DNA of 64,000 nt from Herbaspirillum sp. (GCA_028292625.1 JAQGLY010000056.1:1-64000), one strand, 5' to 3'; shown: positions 30,322 through 38,837, counted from the stretch's first letter. Numbers and translations are program-made. The notes: generated from the sequence alone by a model not told the origin.

Positions 30322-31268
30322 GCGCCGCCGCCCCCAAAATCGATCTGACGCGTTTCGACCAGGCACGCATTCTGGTGGTCGGCGACGTCATGCTGGACCG
30401 CTACTGGTTCGGCGAGGTCAACCGCATCTCGCCGGAAGCCCCGGTGCCGGTGGTGCGCATCGAGCGGCGCGAGGAACGGCTGGGCGGCGCGGCCAACGTG
30501 GCGCGCAATATCGCCACGCTGGGCGCCACCACCGGCTTGCTGGGCGTGGTCGGTCAGGACGAGGCTGGCAAGACCGTCGACGACATGTTGACCGAACTGG
30601 GGGTCGCCAGCTATCTGGTTTACGATCCGGCGATTTCCACCATTATCAAACTGCGCGTCATTGGTCGTCAGCAACAATTGCTGCGCGTCGATTTCGAGGA
30701 ACCGCCGACCGACACCGTACTGCGCGACAAGCTCACGCGTTTCAACGCGGTGCTTGACGATTACGATGTCGTGGTGTTGTCCGATTACGCCAAAGGCAGC
30801 CTGGTGAATGTCGCCGAGATGATCGCCGGCGCGAAACAGCGCGGCAAGCGCATTCTGGTCGATCCGAAGGGCGACGATTTCTCGCCTTACAAGGGCGCCT
30901 CGCTGTTGACACCGAACAAATCGGAATTGACTCGTATCATTGGCAGCTGGAAAAGCGAACAGGAGCTGGAACGCAAAGCGCGCGCGCTGATGCAGTCGCT
31001 GGATCTGGAAGCGCTGCTGTTGACGCGCTCGGAAGAGGGCATGACGCTATTCAGCGAGGCCGGCATGATCACCATTCCCGCGGTCGCGCGGGAAGTGTTC
31101 GACGTCTCGGGCGCCGGCGATACCGTGATCGCCACCATGGCGGTGATGCTGGGCGCGGGCTTCCCTCTGATCGATGCGGTGCACATGGCCAATCGGGCCG
31201 GCGGCATCGTGGTCGGCAAGCTGGGTACCGCTACGGTCAGTAGGGATGAACTTGCCATTTCCGGCTGA
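30318..31268 (+). CDS. rfaE1: D-glycero-beta-D-manno-heptose-7-phosphate kinase
   Basis: The 316-residue PfkB-family kinase corresponds to the N-terminal half of E. coli HldE, without the adenylyltransferase domain. It has [23 protein letters not shown], the DPKGDDF region and the kinase signature [14 protein letters not shown] with the catalytic Asp. It phosphorylates heptose-7-phosphate for the lipopolysaccharide core. It overlaps ugd by 4 bp. The epimerase gene hldD, which often follows, is not here; a strong terminator and comEA come next. Confidence 0.93.
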   Translation: MSAAAPKIDLTRFDQARILVVGDVMLDRYWFGEVNRISPEAPVPVVRIERREERLGGAANVARNIATLGATTGLLGVVGQDEAGKTVDDMLTELGVASYLVYDPAISTIIKLRVIGRQQQLLRVDFEEPPTDTVLRDKLTRFNAVLDDYDVVVLSDYAKGSLVNVAEMIAGAKQRGKRILVDPKGDDFSPYKGASLLTPNKSELTRIIGSWKSEQELERKARALMQSLDLEALLLTRSEEGMTLFSEAGMITIPAVAREVFDVSGAGDTVIATMAVMLGAGFPLIDAVHMANRAGGIVVGKLGTATVSRDELAISG

Positions 31269-31308
31269 TCGATTTAGTCTTGCACGCTGTAACGCCAGCA
31301 GCGTTGCA

Positions 31309-31352
31309 GCATCGATCGGACGCAAATCCTGGCGTCCGACCGATGCGGTTTT
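31309..31352 (+). terminator. Intrinsic terminator after rfaE1
   Basis: Fifteen-base arms (31309-31323 and 31332-31346) pair with a single mismatch around an 8-base loop and are followed by GGTTTTCT. It starts 41 bp after the rfaE1 stop. The long stem and T4 support termination, though the T-run is short. Confidence 0.8.
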
Positions 31353-31469
31353 CTCTTCGGCGTCCCGCCGCCAGCCTGCTGTTCCAGTTCTGCAGCCTTT
31401 TGCCATCCAGTGCTGTTGCAGCGCCAAGTTCGATCCGGCGCCTCACACTTTGCGAAAGGAATTGCCCCC

Positions 31470-31808
31470 ATGTTCAAACAACTGTTCAAACATCTATCGA
31501 TCGCGTTGCTCGCGGTGATCGCCGGTATCGGCTTTGCGCTGGCCCAGGTCGACGTCAACAAGGCCGATCAGGCTGCGCTGGGAAGCGTCAAGGGCATCGG
31601 GCCCGCGATGTCCGGCCACATCCTGGAGGCCCGCAAAAAGGGCGGCAATTTCAAGGACTGGAACGATCTGCAGGAGCGCGTTGCCGGCATCGGACCGAAA
31701 AGTGCGGCGCGTCTGTCCGCCGCGGGTTTGACGGTGGACGGTAAAAACATGGCCGGCGGCGGGGCCAAGCCGGCCGCGGCGAAAACACCGCCGAAAAAGG
31801 CCGGTTAA
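31470..31808 (+). CDS. ComEA-family helix-hairpin-helix DNA-binding protein
   Basis: The 112-residue protein has a signal-peptide-like start (HLSIALLAVIAGIGFALAQ) followed by a double helix-hairpin-helix: VDVNKADQAALGSVKGIGPAMSGHILEAR and WNDLQERVAGIGPKSAARL. This is the ComEA core, a periplasmic double-stranded-DNA receptor in natural competence. The Ala/Lys/Pro-rich C-terminal tail (AAAKTPPKKAG) is basic. The ATG at 31470 has AAAGGA at 31455-31460. No other competence genes are adjacent, so a competence role is inference. Confidence 0.88.
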   Translation: MFKQLFKHLSIALLAVIAGIGFALAQVDVNKADQAALGSVKGIGPAMSGHILEARKKGGNFKDWNDLQERVAGIGPKSAARLSAAGLTVDGKNMAGGGAKPAAAKTPPKKAG

Positions 31809-31820
31809 GCCTGTTAATCC

Positions 31821-31844
31821 ATTCAGCCGGCTAGCCGGCTGAAT
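31821..31844. repeat. Perfect 24-bp palindrome after the comEA-like gene
   Basis: Arm ATTCAGCCGGCT is followed directly by its exact reverse complement, with no loop, starting 12 bp after the comEA-like stop. No T-run follows, so it is not a typical intrinsic terminator. As RNA it could form a hairpin with a 4-base loop; as DNA it could be a protein site. Its role is unknown. Confidence 0.75.
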
Positions 31845-31929
31845 CCGCTCCGGAGCGCTGCGGCATATACGCGTTATCCCCAGTCATATTAGAATGATGC
31901 TCCGTTATGACAGAGATACCGATCAAATC

Positions 31930-32832
31930 ATGCCTTACCTGACAATCGAAGACACCATTGGCAATACGCCGCTGATTCAACTCAAACGCCTGGACGGCGA
32001 CGAGGTGAAGCGGCGCAATAACGTCATTCTAGGCAAGATGGAAGGCAACAACCCGGCCGGTTCAGTCAAGGACAGGCCGGCGCTGTCGATGATTCTGAAA
32101 GCCGAAGAACGCGGCCGCATCAAGCCCGGCGATACCTTGATTGAAGCCACCAGCGGCAATACCGGCATCGCGCTGGCGATGGTCGCAGCGATGCGCGGCT
32201 ACAAGATGATTTTGCTGATGCCGGAAAACCTGAGCGAAGAGCGGCGTCAAAGCATGGCCGCCTACGGCGCCAAAATCGTGCTGACGCCGAAAACGGGCGG
32301 CATGGAATACGCGCGCGATCTGGCCGAGCAAATGGAAGGAAAAGGCGAAGGCATCATTCTGGATCAATTCGCCAATCCGGATAATCCGCTGGCGCATTAC
32401 GAAACCACCGGCCCCGAGATCTGGCGCGACACTGGCGGCGCGATCACGCATTTTGTCAGCGCCATGGGAACGACCGGCACCATCATGGGAGTTTCGCGAT
32501 ATCTGAAAGAGCAGAATTCCAGCATTCAGATCGTTGGCGCGCAACCGGAAGAGGGCTCGCAGATTCCGGGCATACGCAAATGGCCGGCCGCGTATATGCC
32601 GAAGATTTACGACAATGCGCGGGTCGATCAGATCGAATATGTCAGCCAGTCCAATGCCGAGCACATGGCGCGCAAGATGGCCATCGAAGAAGGGATTTTC
32701 TGCGGCATTTCCTCCGCCGGCGCCTGTGAAGTCGCATTACGCTTATCACGCACCGTGGAAAACGCGACGATAGTCTTCATCGTCTGCGACCGTGGCGACC
32801 GTTATTTGTCCACGGGTGTGTTTCCGGCCTGA
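31930..32832 (+). CDS. cysM: Cysteine synthase B (O-acetylserine sulfhydrylase B)
   Basis: The 300-residue PLP enzyme makes cysteine from O-acetylserine and sulfide or thiosulfate. It starts at IEDTIGNTPLIQLKRL, with the PLP lysine in NPAGSVKDRPALSM, the substrate loop EATSGNTGIALAM, and the phosphate-binding SAMGTTGTIMG. The GIRKWPAAYMPKIY region favours CysM over CysK. I start at the ATG at 31930; the longer frame adds 12 residues outside the family. A terminator follows 21 bp after the stop. Confidence 0.94.
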   Translation: MPYLTIEDTIGNTPLIQLKRLDGDEVKRRNNVILGKMEGNNPAGSVKDRPALSMILKAEERGRIKPGDTLIEATSGNTGIALAMVAAMRGYKMILLMPENLSEERRQSMAAYGAKIVLTPKTGGMEYARDLAEQMEGKGEGIILDQFANPDNPLAHYETTGPEIWRDTGGAITHFVSAMGTTGTIMGVSRYLKEQNSSIQIVGAQPEEGSQIPGIRKWPAAYMPKIYDNARVDQIEYVSQSNAEHMARKMAIEEGIFCGISSAGACEVALRLSRTVENATIVFIVCDRGDRYLSTGVFPA

Positions 32833-32853
32833 GCCCGCAGCGGGATTGTAAAG

Positions 32854-32887
32854 AAAGACGGTGGCGTTATGCGTACCGTCTTTTTTT
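32854..32887. terminator. Terminator between cysM and the convergent HTH gene, possibly bidirectional
   Basis: Arms AAAGACGGT (32854-32862) and ACCGTCTTT (32875-32883) are followed by T residues to 32887 on the plus strand. The minus-strand side also ends in a T-rich stretch, so the element can serve both cysM and the convergent gene ending at 32890. Confidence 0.9.
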
Positions 32888-32889
32888 GT

Positions 32890-33222
32890 TCATCCCGCCA
32901 CTTCGTCTTTATAGTCGGATTTCGGTTTAAACTGCTTGTCGCTGATACGATATTTTTCGCGGCGGTCGCCCATCAGGATGCGCAGATCGCGAATCGACAA
33001 ATCGCTGACTTCGTGCATCCGGATCAACAGCGACGCGCCCACCGGCAGTCGGCGATGGCGGATCTTGCTGATCACCGGCGGTGCGACTTCCAGCGCACGC
33101 GACAGTGCCGCGTCGTTTTTCAAATGCAATTTTTCAATCAGGGCATCCAGCAGACGATCCGGGTCGTATAGGATTTCTCTTGCAGCGGTGCTTTGTGTGT
33201 CGTCGTCAGTTGATGTATTCAT
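32890..33222 (-). CDS. Small helix-turn-helix protein, function unknown
   Basis: The 110-residue protein has a lambda-repressor-like stretch: LLDALIEKLHLKNDAALSRALEVAPPVISKIRHRRLPVGASLLIRMHEVS. The ALSRALEVAPPVISKIRHRR part fits a DNA-recognition helix. The start is uncertain: I prefer the ATG at 33222, while a longer frame reaches 33273, and neither has a clear ribosome binding site. It converges on cysM and shares its terminator. The region upstream is strikingly AT-rich. It may be a regulator, but its target is unknown. Confidence 0.7.
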   Translation of the reverse strand: MNTSTDDDTQSTAAREILYDPDRLLDALIEKLHLKNDAALSRALEVAPPVISKIRHRRLPVGASLLIRMHEVSDLSIRDLRILMGDRREKYRISDKQFKPKSDYKDEVAG

Positions 33223-33516
33223 GTTCAAGTCATTCCGTAATGGCGTGCTATTGGACAGGTTCCGATTCGGCAAAATTGTCAGAACATTATTGTTTTTTTA
33301 TTACGCAACTATTTTAACCGGGTATATAAGTTGATGAACAACAACGTTATCAAAGTTGCAAAAAAGAAATATATCACGTCAGCTGTTAAAAAAGGGTAAA
33401 AAATAAGCTGATTTCATGTTTTTAGTTGTGAACCAAATGGGATTTTTATACTTCACTTCGATACCATCCTATATTATCAAAGTTGCTTTTAATTATATAT
33501 GGGGATTTACCAGCAA
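33223..33516. other. AT-rich gap with a 13-bp direct repeat
   Basis: This stretch is far more AT-rich than its surroundings. TTATCAAAGTTGC occurs at 33347-33359 and again at 33474-33486, 127 bp apart. The only candidate gene is a 21-codon open frame (33334-33399). I see no insertion-sequence ends or transposase fragments. Confidence 0.6.
33334..33399 (+). CDS. Possible 21-residue lysine-rich small protein
   Basis: An ATG at 33334 opens 21 codons ending in TAA at 33399, with six lysines (VAKKK and AVKKG among them). It is divergent from the small HTH gene and lies in an AT-rich island. There is no good ribosome binding site (only GGGTA about 12 bp upstream), and AT-rich DNA produces lysine-rich frames by chance, so support is weak. 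Confidence 0.2.
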   Translation: MNNNVIKVAKKKYITSAVKKG

Positions 33517-34113
33517 TTATTGGGGGGCGGCAATAAGGGGCAGCGCCTGCCATCCCAGTAGGCCCAGCCGGCGCAGCGTATCTTTATTCCGTTCGACAAT
33601 ACTATCGGCATCCGCTATGCCCGCTACCGCCTGCTCTATGCTTCGCTCACGTAAAAGGTGCAGCATCGGATAAGGCGAACGGTTCGTATAATTTTCGATG
33701 TCATCCGGCAAAGTGTTGTCAAATTGATACTTTGGATGGAAACTGGCGATCTGAATCGTGCCTTCCAGGCCAAAAATGCGGATTGCGTGATCCGCCAACG
33801 CCAGAAAATCGTTGTATTCGAGAAAATCCCGAAGCACGTCCGGATGAATCAGCAGCGTGGTATCGATCGCCTCGGGATCCGCCGCCGCCAATAACTGCAA
33901 TTCGTCGCACAACTCATTGAACAGGGTATCTGTATCGGATGCCGCGCTGATCCGATAACGGATTTGGCGTCGATTGAACACCGCCTTGGCGAATGGACAC
34001 AAATTCAGTCCGATGACCGCGTGTTCCAGCCAGGCCCGGGTAGCGACGAAGGCGGCGCAGTCGCGCAGGGCTGGATCGTCGACGTCGGTGGCGGCAAGAA
34101 TGGTATCGGACAT
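33517..34113 (-). CDS. DUF1415 family protein
   Basis: The 198-residue cytosolic protein matches DUF1415, a family of unknown function in proteobacteria. Typical stretches are AWLEHAVIGLNLCPFAK with a conserved Cys near residue 36, LLIHPDVLRDFLEYNDFL, IQIASFHPKYQF and NYTNRSPYPMLHLLRE. I start at the ATG at 34113; the longer frame begins with TTG. No function should be assigned. Confidence 0.85.
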   Translation of the reverse strand: MSDTILAATDVDDPALRDCAAFVATRAWLEHAVIGLNLCPFAKAVFNRRQIRYRISAASDTDTLFNELCDELQLLAAADPEAIDTTLLIHPDVLRDFLEYNDFLALADHAIRIFGLEGTIQIASFHPKYQFDNTLPDDIENYTNRSPYPMLHLLRERSIEQAVAGIADADSIVERNKDTLRRLGLLGWQALPLIAAPQ

Positions 34114-34290
34114 GGTGGTGGGAAGCCGGGCCGGACGCGGCAACGCCGCGCACGATCAAAAGAAAACGGAATTGTCGCATGAACGCCCATTTCGTAGCGC
34201 AAGTCGGCTATTCTTCAGCTCTTCGCGCATCGGCGGCGTTTTCGCCGGCGTTGCGCTTTCACTTCGCATCTGACTCCGCATCTCATTTAT

Positions 34291-34836
34291 ATGGCTCTCA
34301 AAGCAACCATCTTCAAAGCCGAACTGCAAATTTCGGATATGGACCGCCACTATTACCAAAGCCATCCGCTGACCATTGCGCGTCACCCGTCCGAAACAGA
34401 CGAGCGGATGATGATTCGCGTGCTGGCGTTCGCCCTTCATGCCGATCCGGCGTTGGCGTTCGGCAAGGGTCTGTCCGACGTCGAGGAGCCCGATCTGTGG
34501 TTGAAGGACCTGACCGGCGCCATCGATTTATGGATAGAAGTCGGGCAACCCGACGACAAGCGGATTCTCAAGGCCTGCGGACGCGCGGCGCACGTGGTCG
34601 TGTACAGCTACAGCAGCACCGCCGATATCTGGTGGAAACAGACGGGCAGCCGGGTAGAACGCGCCAGAAATCTGACCGTGATCCATATCGATGCGGAAGC
34701 CAGCCAGAAACTGGCCGCGCTGGCGCAACGCAGCATGCAATTGCAATGTTCGATTCAGGATGGGCAAATTTGGCTTGGCGCCAATGACGACACGGTGCAG
34801 ATCGACCCTCAGGTAATCAAGGCCGAGCAGAAATGA
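34291..34836 (+). CDS. yaeQ: YaeQ family protein
   Basis: The 181-residue protein is the same length as E. coli YaeQ and begins MALKATIFKAELQISDMDRHYY, with the family's RHPSETDERMMIRVLAFAL and DLWIEVGQPDDKRILKA segments. The fold is related to the PD-(D/E)XK nuclease superfamily, with Glu in WIEVGQP and Lys in DDKR as candidate catalytic residues. Its biological role is unsettled. It is divergent from DUF1415 and separated from it by 177 bp. Confidence 0.9.
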   Translation: MALKATIFKAELQISDMDRHYYQSHPLTIARHPSETDERMMIRVLAFALHADPALAFGKGLSDVEEPDLWLKDLTGAIDLWIEVGQPDDKRILKACGRAAHVVVYSYSSTADIWWKQTGSRVERARNLTVIHIDAEASQKLAALAQRSMQLQCSIQDGQIWLGANDDTVQIDPQVIKAEQK

Positions 34837-34888
34837 TCGCCGCGGCCCTAGGTTGGCGAAGGGCTGTTAACTCTTTGCTGATTTATTT

Positions 34889-34902
34889 GAACCGTTTAGT
34901 TC
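34889..34902. promoter_or_regulatory. Upstream operator-like repeat before the SDR gene
   Basis: GAACCGTTTAGTTC carries GAAC/GTTC inverted arms and matches the downstream copy at 34939-34952 in 11 of 14 bases. It lies just before the -35 box, 50 bp from the second copy. Confidence 0.5.
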
Positions 34903-34909
34903 TAAAATC

Positions 34910-34938
34910 TTGAATTCACGCAGCGTCGCCCATATAAT
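34910..34938 (+). promoter_or_regulatory. Strong sigma-70 promoter of the SDR gene
   Basis: TTGAAT (34910-34915), a 17-bp spacer and a consensus TATAAT (34933-34938) lie 51 bp before the SDR start codon. An operator-like repeat overlaps the end of the -10 box. Confidence 0.8.
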
Positions 34939-34953
34939 GAACCGAGCAGTTCA
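34938..34953. promoter_or_regulatory. Downstream operator-like inverted repeat at the SDR transcription start
   Basis: TGAACCGAGCAGTTCA has perfect 5-base arms (TGAAC and GTTCA) and overlaps the last base of the -10 box and the expected start point. A repressor here would block transcription. The TetR gene downstream of the SDR is the obvious candidate. Confidence 0.55.
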
Positions 34954-34989
34954 AGTACGCTTCCGCCTGTCAAACTTAAAGGGTTCATT

Positions 34990-35739
34990 ATGAAATTAAG
35001 CGGCAACACAATTCTCATTACTGGCGGCACTTCCGGCATCGGTCGCGCCTTGGCGGAAGCCTTGCACAAGGCGGGTAACCAGATCATCATCTCCGGCCGC
35101 CGCTCCAATCTGCTGGCTGAAGTCACGCAGGCCAATCCCGGTATGCAGTCGGTACTGCTGAATGTCAATGACCCGGCCAGCATCGCCGCGGTCGCTACCG
35201 AAGTCACCACCCGCTTCCCGGCGCTGAATGTGTTGATCAACAATGCGGGCATCATGCAGATCGACGACGCATCTGGCACCGTCGACGATGAGCTGCTGAC
35301 GTCCACGATCACCACCAACCTGTACGGTCCGATCCGCATGACGTCCGCACTGATCGAACACCTGAAGCGTCAACCTTCAGCCACTATAATCAATGTCTCG
35401 TCGGCGCTTGCTTTTGTACCGCTAGCGATCAGTGCGTTGTACTCGTCCACCAAGGCCGCGTTGCATTCGTATTCTCTGTCGCTGCGCTACAAACTGAAGG
35501 ACACTTCGGTGTCGGTGCTGGAAATAGCGCCTCCTTGGGTGCAAACCGATATGCTCAACAGCAAGGATGAGCCGCGCGCCATGCCTCTGGCCACGTTCAT
35601 TGACGAAACGATGGCAGTGCTGGCCACAGACACTGATGAAGTGCTGGTCGAAACCGCCAAGCCGCTACGTAACAACGTCGGTCCGAACGAATTTGAATTT
35701 GTGGTGCAACTCAACGACTCCCTCCTGCAACCGCAATAG
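34990..35739 (+). CDS. Short-chain dehydrogenase/reductase (DltE-like)
   Basis: The 249-residue SDR has the NAD(P)-binding TGGTSGIGRALAEAL near residue 11, the NNAGIMQ motif near 86 and the catalytic YSSTK (Tyr-x3-Lys) near 153, with the active-site serines in NVSSALAF. The SGRR after strand 2 suggests NADP preference. A ribosome binding site AAAGGG precedes the ATG. It has a strong promoter flanked by two operator-like repeats and is followed by a TetR gene, so it is probably an inducible reductase for an unidentified carbonyl compound. Confidence 0.88.
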   Translation: MKLSGNTILITGGTSGIGRALAEALHKAGNQIIISGRRSNLLAEVTQANPGMQSVLLNVNDPASIAAVATEVTTRFPALNVLINNAGIMQIDDASGTVDDELLTSTITTNLYGPIRMTSALIEHLKRQPSATIINVSSALAFVPLAISALYSSTKAALHSYSLSLRYKLKDTSVSVLEIAPPWVQTDMLNSKDEPRAMPLATFIDETMAVLATDTDEVLVETAKPLRNNVGPNEFEFVVQLNDSLLQPQ

Positions 35740-35827
35740 GAATTCGCTGGATTTTCTCTGCGGCTGGCGCTGCCAGCAGATCCATGGTCTGTAGGCCGCG
35801 CTTGACTGCCACCCAGTCTCAGCCTTG

Positions 35828-35840
35828 TATAATCCACACA
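35828..35840 (+). promoter_or_regulatory. Consensus -10 box immediately before the TetR start codon (leaderless)
   Basis: TATAAT at 35828-35833 lies six bases before the ATG at 35840, so transcription would begin at or next to the start codon. A TTGACT at 35802-35807 is 20 bp upstream, an unusually long spacer. No ribosome binding site can fit, which supports a leaderless message. Confidence 0.6.
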
Positions 35841-36394
35841 TGGGACGAAAAAGAAACTTCAGCCGCGAGGGTGTGCTCGACAAGGCGATCCAGGTGTTTT
35901 GGCAACACGGCTACGCGGACACCAGTTTGCAGGACCTGGAACAGGCAACCGGCGTCAATAAATCAGGGCTGTATTCCGAATTCGAGGACAAGGAAGACTT
36001 GTTCCTGTCCAGCCTGCGCCACTACGCGAGCGGCATGCGGCAAAAGGACTGGCTCACCGCCGAACCTCTGGGCTGGGACAATATCGAACGCCTCCTCAAG
36101 CTGGGCTGGGCCTGCACGCCCGAGCAGAAGGGCTGTTTCTGCGTGAACTCAATCCGCGAAGTGGCGATGTTGCCTGCGCAGGCACAACTGATCTTGCAAG
36201 AGTCCCAAGCCTGGCTAAAACAAGGTATCGCCAATAATCTCGCGGCTGAAAAGACAAGCATGCCTGTCGATGCGCTAGCCGAGATCGTGATGATCTTCTA
36301 CTTCGGTATCTGCATGGATCAGAGCAACGCCACCACGCAAGAAGCAACCACGCGCAAAATCGATACCTTCATGCAGGTGATGCGCGCTAGCTAG
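35840..36394 (+). CDS. TetR/AcrR-family transcriptional regulator
   Basis: The 184-residue protein has an N-terminal TetR helix-turn-helix (KAIQVFWQHGYADTSLQDLEQATGVNKSGLYSEFEDKEDLF, residues about 12-52) and a C-terminal ligand domain with KGCFCVNSIREVA. I start at the ATG at 35840 (MGRKRNFSRE); a TTG five codons earlier is inside the -10 box. It lies 100 bp after the SDR gene in the same direction. It probably represses the SDR promoter by binding the paired GAACCG repeats (inference from proximity). Confidence 0.9.
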   Translation: MGRKRNFSREGVLDKAIQVFWQHGYADTSLQDLEQATGVNKSGLYSEFEDKEDLFLSSLRHYASGMRQKDWLTAEPLGWDNIERLLKLGWACTPEQKGCFCVNSIREVAMLPAQAQLILQESQAWLKQGIANNLAAEKTSMPVDALAEIVMIFYFGICMDQSNATTQEATTRKIDTFMQVMRAS

Positions 36395-36485
36395 GGCGTG
36401 TTGACATCTGCTGCAGCCAGCAGGGAGGCGGTGAGTGCGACGGGATTTTTTGTTCTCGCGCTTAAATGTTCACAGACCCTAGCCC

Positions 36486-37679
36486 TCAGTGTGCGTGCGC
36501 GGCGCGTATCTCGCGGCTCAGATCGACTACCGACATCGCGTAAAAGAAACTGCGGTTGTATTTGGTGATCGCAAAGAAATTATCGGACCCCAGCCAGTAC
36601 TCGGTCGGTCCGTTGGCGTTTTGCAGGTCGATCAATCCGAATTTCAGTCCGGCCGCGTCCGGATCGATGTTCGGCGTCAGCCCCAAGGCCTGGATTTCAT
36701 CGAGCGAATAAGTTGCTTCGAGGCCTTTGGCGAGCATGCTCTGTACGGTTTGCGCATCGGTGGCGGTATCGCCGATCGGGATCGAATACACCAGCGGCAG
36801 GCCGCGCCGCCAGCCGTGCGCGCTCAGGAAATGCGCGACGCTGCCGATGGCGTCGACCGGCGAATTGCGCAAATCGATGTTGCCCTTGCCGTCGAAATCG
36901 ACCGCGTATTGCCGGATGCTGCTGGGCATGAACTGCGGCAGACCGATGGCGCCGGCATAGGAGCCCTGCAATGAAAACGGATCGATATGCGATTCGCGAG
37001 CGAACAACAACAGGCTTTCCAGTTCCCCGCGGAAAAATTGCATGCGCGCATCGCGCGTAGGCGTATCCGGATAATCGAAGGCCAGCGTGGTCAGCGTATC
37101 CATCACGCGGAAATTGCCGGTATTGCTGCCGTAAATGGTTTCGACGCCGATAATGGCGACGATGATCTCGGCCGGCACACCGTATTCGATTTCGGCGCGC
37201 GTCAATTCCTTTTCGTACTGGTTCCAGAATTGCATGCCGCCATTGATCCGCACCGGATCGACAAAACGCAAGCGGTAAGCGGTCCAGTTCTTCGGCCGTC
37301 CCGGCGGCGCCGGCCTCATCAGTTTGATTGCGGTATCGACATACTGGGTCTTGCTGAACATCTTGTTCAGTTCCGCGCGGTCGAAACCGTCTCTGGCGAC
37401 CATGTCGTCGATGAACGCGCTGACATCCTTCCATTGCGCGAAATTGACGAATTCGCTGTCGTCGGGGGCGGCCGCCTTGACCTTTTTTTCTGCTTTCTTT
37501 TGAGTCTTTTTGGATGCTGTTTTACGCTCCGTTATCTGGCGGCCTTTCGGCAGGTCGCGGACATTGCTGTCGGCATGCGATGCGGCGGAGATGCCGAAAC
37601 CGAAGCACAGCGCGGAGATCAGCAGGGAACGTGGCGCGAACTTGCGCAGCAGGGCAGGAGCGAAATAGGGCATGGGCAT
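36486..37679 (-). CDS. mltB: Lytic murein transglycosylase B
   Basis: The 397-residue protein resembles MltB, which cleaves peptidoglycan glycan strands to 1,6-anhydro products. The catalytic glutamate lies in IIGVETIYGSNTGNFRVMD, and GAIGLPQFMPSSIRQYAVDFDGKG is the family's substrate groove. A signal peptide (LLISALCFGFGISAASHA) precedes a Lys-rich linker. There is no lipobox cysteine, so it is probably soluble in the periplasm rather than lipid-anchored. The start at 37679 is chosen because the upstream extension is Pro/Arg-rich and unrelated; 37673 is also possible. Confidence 0.9.
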   Translation of the reverse strand: MPMPYFAPALLRKFAPRSLLISALCFGFGISAASHADSNVRDLPKGRQITERKTASKKTQKKAEKKVKAAAPDDSEFVNFAQWKDVSAFIDDMVARDGFDRAELNKMFSKTQYVDTAIKLMRPAPPGRPKNWTAYRLRFVDPVRINGGMQFWNQYEKELTRAEIEYGVPAEIIVAIIGVETIYGSNTGNFRVMDTLTTLAFDYPDTPTRDARMQFFRGELESLLLFARESHIDPFSLQGSYAGAIGLPQFMPSSIRQYAVDFDGKGNIDLRNSPVDAIGSVAHFLSAHGWRRGLPLVYSIPIGDTATDAQTVQSMLAKGLEATYSLDEIQALGLTPNIDPDAAGLKFGLIDLQNANGPTEYWLGSDNFFAITKYNRSFFYAMSVVDLSREIRAAHAH

Positions 37680-37859
37680 CGATAAAGGCGGTATTCGGAA
37701 GCGCCGACGCGCCGGATGCGGATCGGAAGCAGGCGGAGTATACCGTATAGGCCGGACCTGCCCACCGCGAAAAGGTCCGCGCGGCCTGTCCTGCGACAAG
37801 GAACGCGCGTTCTGAATACAGGTACACTATCTTTTTCGGAGACCAGGCGAGCGATTAAC

Positions 37860-38801
37860 ATGACAACAGCTATCTTTACCCATGAAGACTGCCAACGCCA
37901 TGAAATGGGCAGTTGGCACCCCGAATCACCGGCCCGCCTGCAGGCGATCGAAGATCAATTGATCGCCAGCCGCATCGACCAATTCCTGGAACGCCGCGAA
38001 GCGCCGCTGGCGGAGCTGGAGGAGATCGCCAGAGTGCATACGCCCGAGGTGATCGCCGAGGTGCGCGACCACGTCGAGGAATTGCAGCGCTCCGGCGACG
38101 CCTACTATTCGCTGGATCCCGACACCATGCTCAACGCGCATAGCTGGAACGCCGCATTGCGCGCCGCCGGCGCCGCGATCGCCGCGACCGACGCGGTGAT
38201 GGCCGGAGAGATCGACAACGCATTTTGCGCGATCCGGCCGCCCGGCCATCATGCGACGCCATCGACATCGATGGGTTTCTGCCTGTTCAACAACGTCGCC
38301 ATTGCGGTCCGCCATGCGCTCGACGTCTATGGCCTGGAGCGCGTCGCCATCATCGATTTCGACGTGCATCACGGCAACGGCACCGCGGCCGCCTTCATCA
38401 ACGAACCGCGCGTGCTGATGGCGAGTTTTTACCAGCATCCGTTTTATCCGCATACGCCGCCCGATCCGGTCAGTCATCGCTGGGTCAACGTGCCGGTTCC
38501 GGCATTTTCCGAAGGCGACGTGGTGCGCAAGCTGGTCACCGAACAATGGCTGCCGGCGCTGCATGCGTTCAAGCCGGAGCTGATTTTTATTTCCGCCGGT
38601 TTCGATGCCCATCGCGAGGACGATCTGGCGCAGATGCGGCTGGTGGAAGCCGATTATGCATGGATGACCCGGCAGATCGTCGACGTCGCCAGGCTGTATG
38701 CCAAAGGCCGCATCGTCAGTTGCCTCGAAGGCGGCTACAACCTGTCCGCGCTCGGCCGCAGTGTGGTCGCGCACTTAAAAGTGCTGGCTGACATAGAATA
38801 A
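37860..38801 (+). CDS. Histone deacetylase-family amidohydrolase
   Basis: The 313-residue zinc hydrolase has the class II HDAC/AcuC/acetylpolyamine-amidohydrolase signatures: HPESPARL near the N-terminus, RPPGHHATPSTSMGFCLFNNVA with the catalytic His pair near residue 129, DFDVHHGNGT with zinc ligands Asp and His, the third ligand in SAGFDAHREDDLA, and GGYNLSALGRS. Bacterial members remove acetyl groups from small molecules, polyamines or proteins. The ATG at 37860 follows TCGGAG. It diverges from mltB. Its substrate cannot be deduced. Confidence 0.9.
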   Translation: MTTAIFTHEDCQRHEMGSWHPESPARLQAIEDQLIASRIDQFLERREAPLAELEEIARVHTPEVIAEVRDHVEELQRSGDAYYSLDPDTMLNAHSWNAALRAAGAAIAATDAVMAGEIDNAFCAIRPPGHHATPSTSMGFCLFNNVAIAVRHALDVYGLERVAIIDFDVHHGNGTAAAFINEPRVLMASFYQHPFYPHTPPDPVSHRWVNVPVPAFSEGDVVRKLVTEQWLPALHAFKPELIFISAGFDAHREDDLAQMRLVEADYAWMTRQIVDVARLYAKGRIVSCLEGGYNLSALGRSVVAHLKVLADIE

Positions 38802-38837
38802 CGCCTTGTATATTTTCCAAGTTGGAAAGAGGCGTGC

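Noticed and set aside
33416..33673. 85-codon frame running from the AT-rich island into DUF1415
   Set aside because: Its second half is antisense to DUF1415 and its first half is low-complexity AT-rich sequence.
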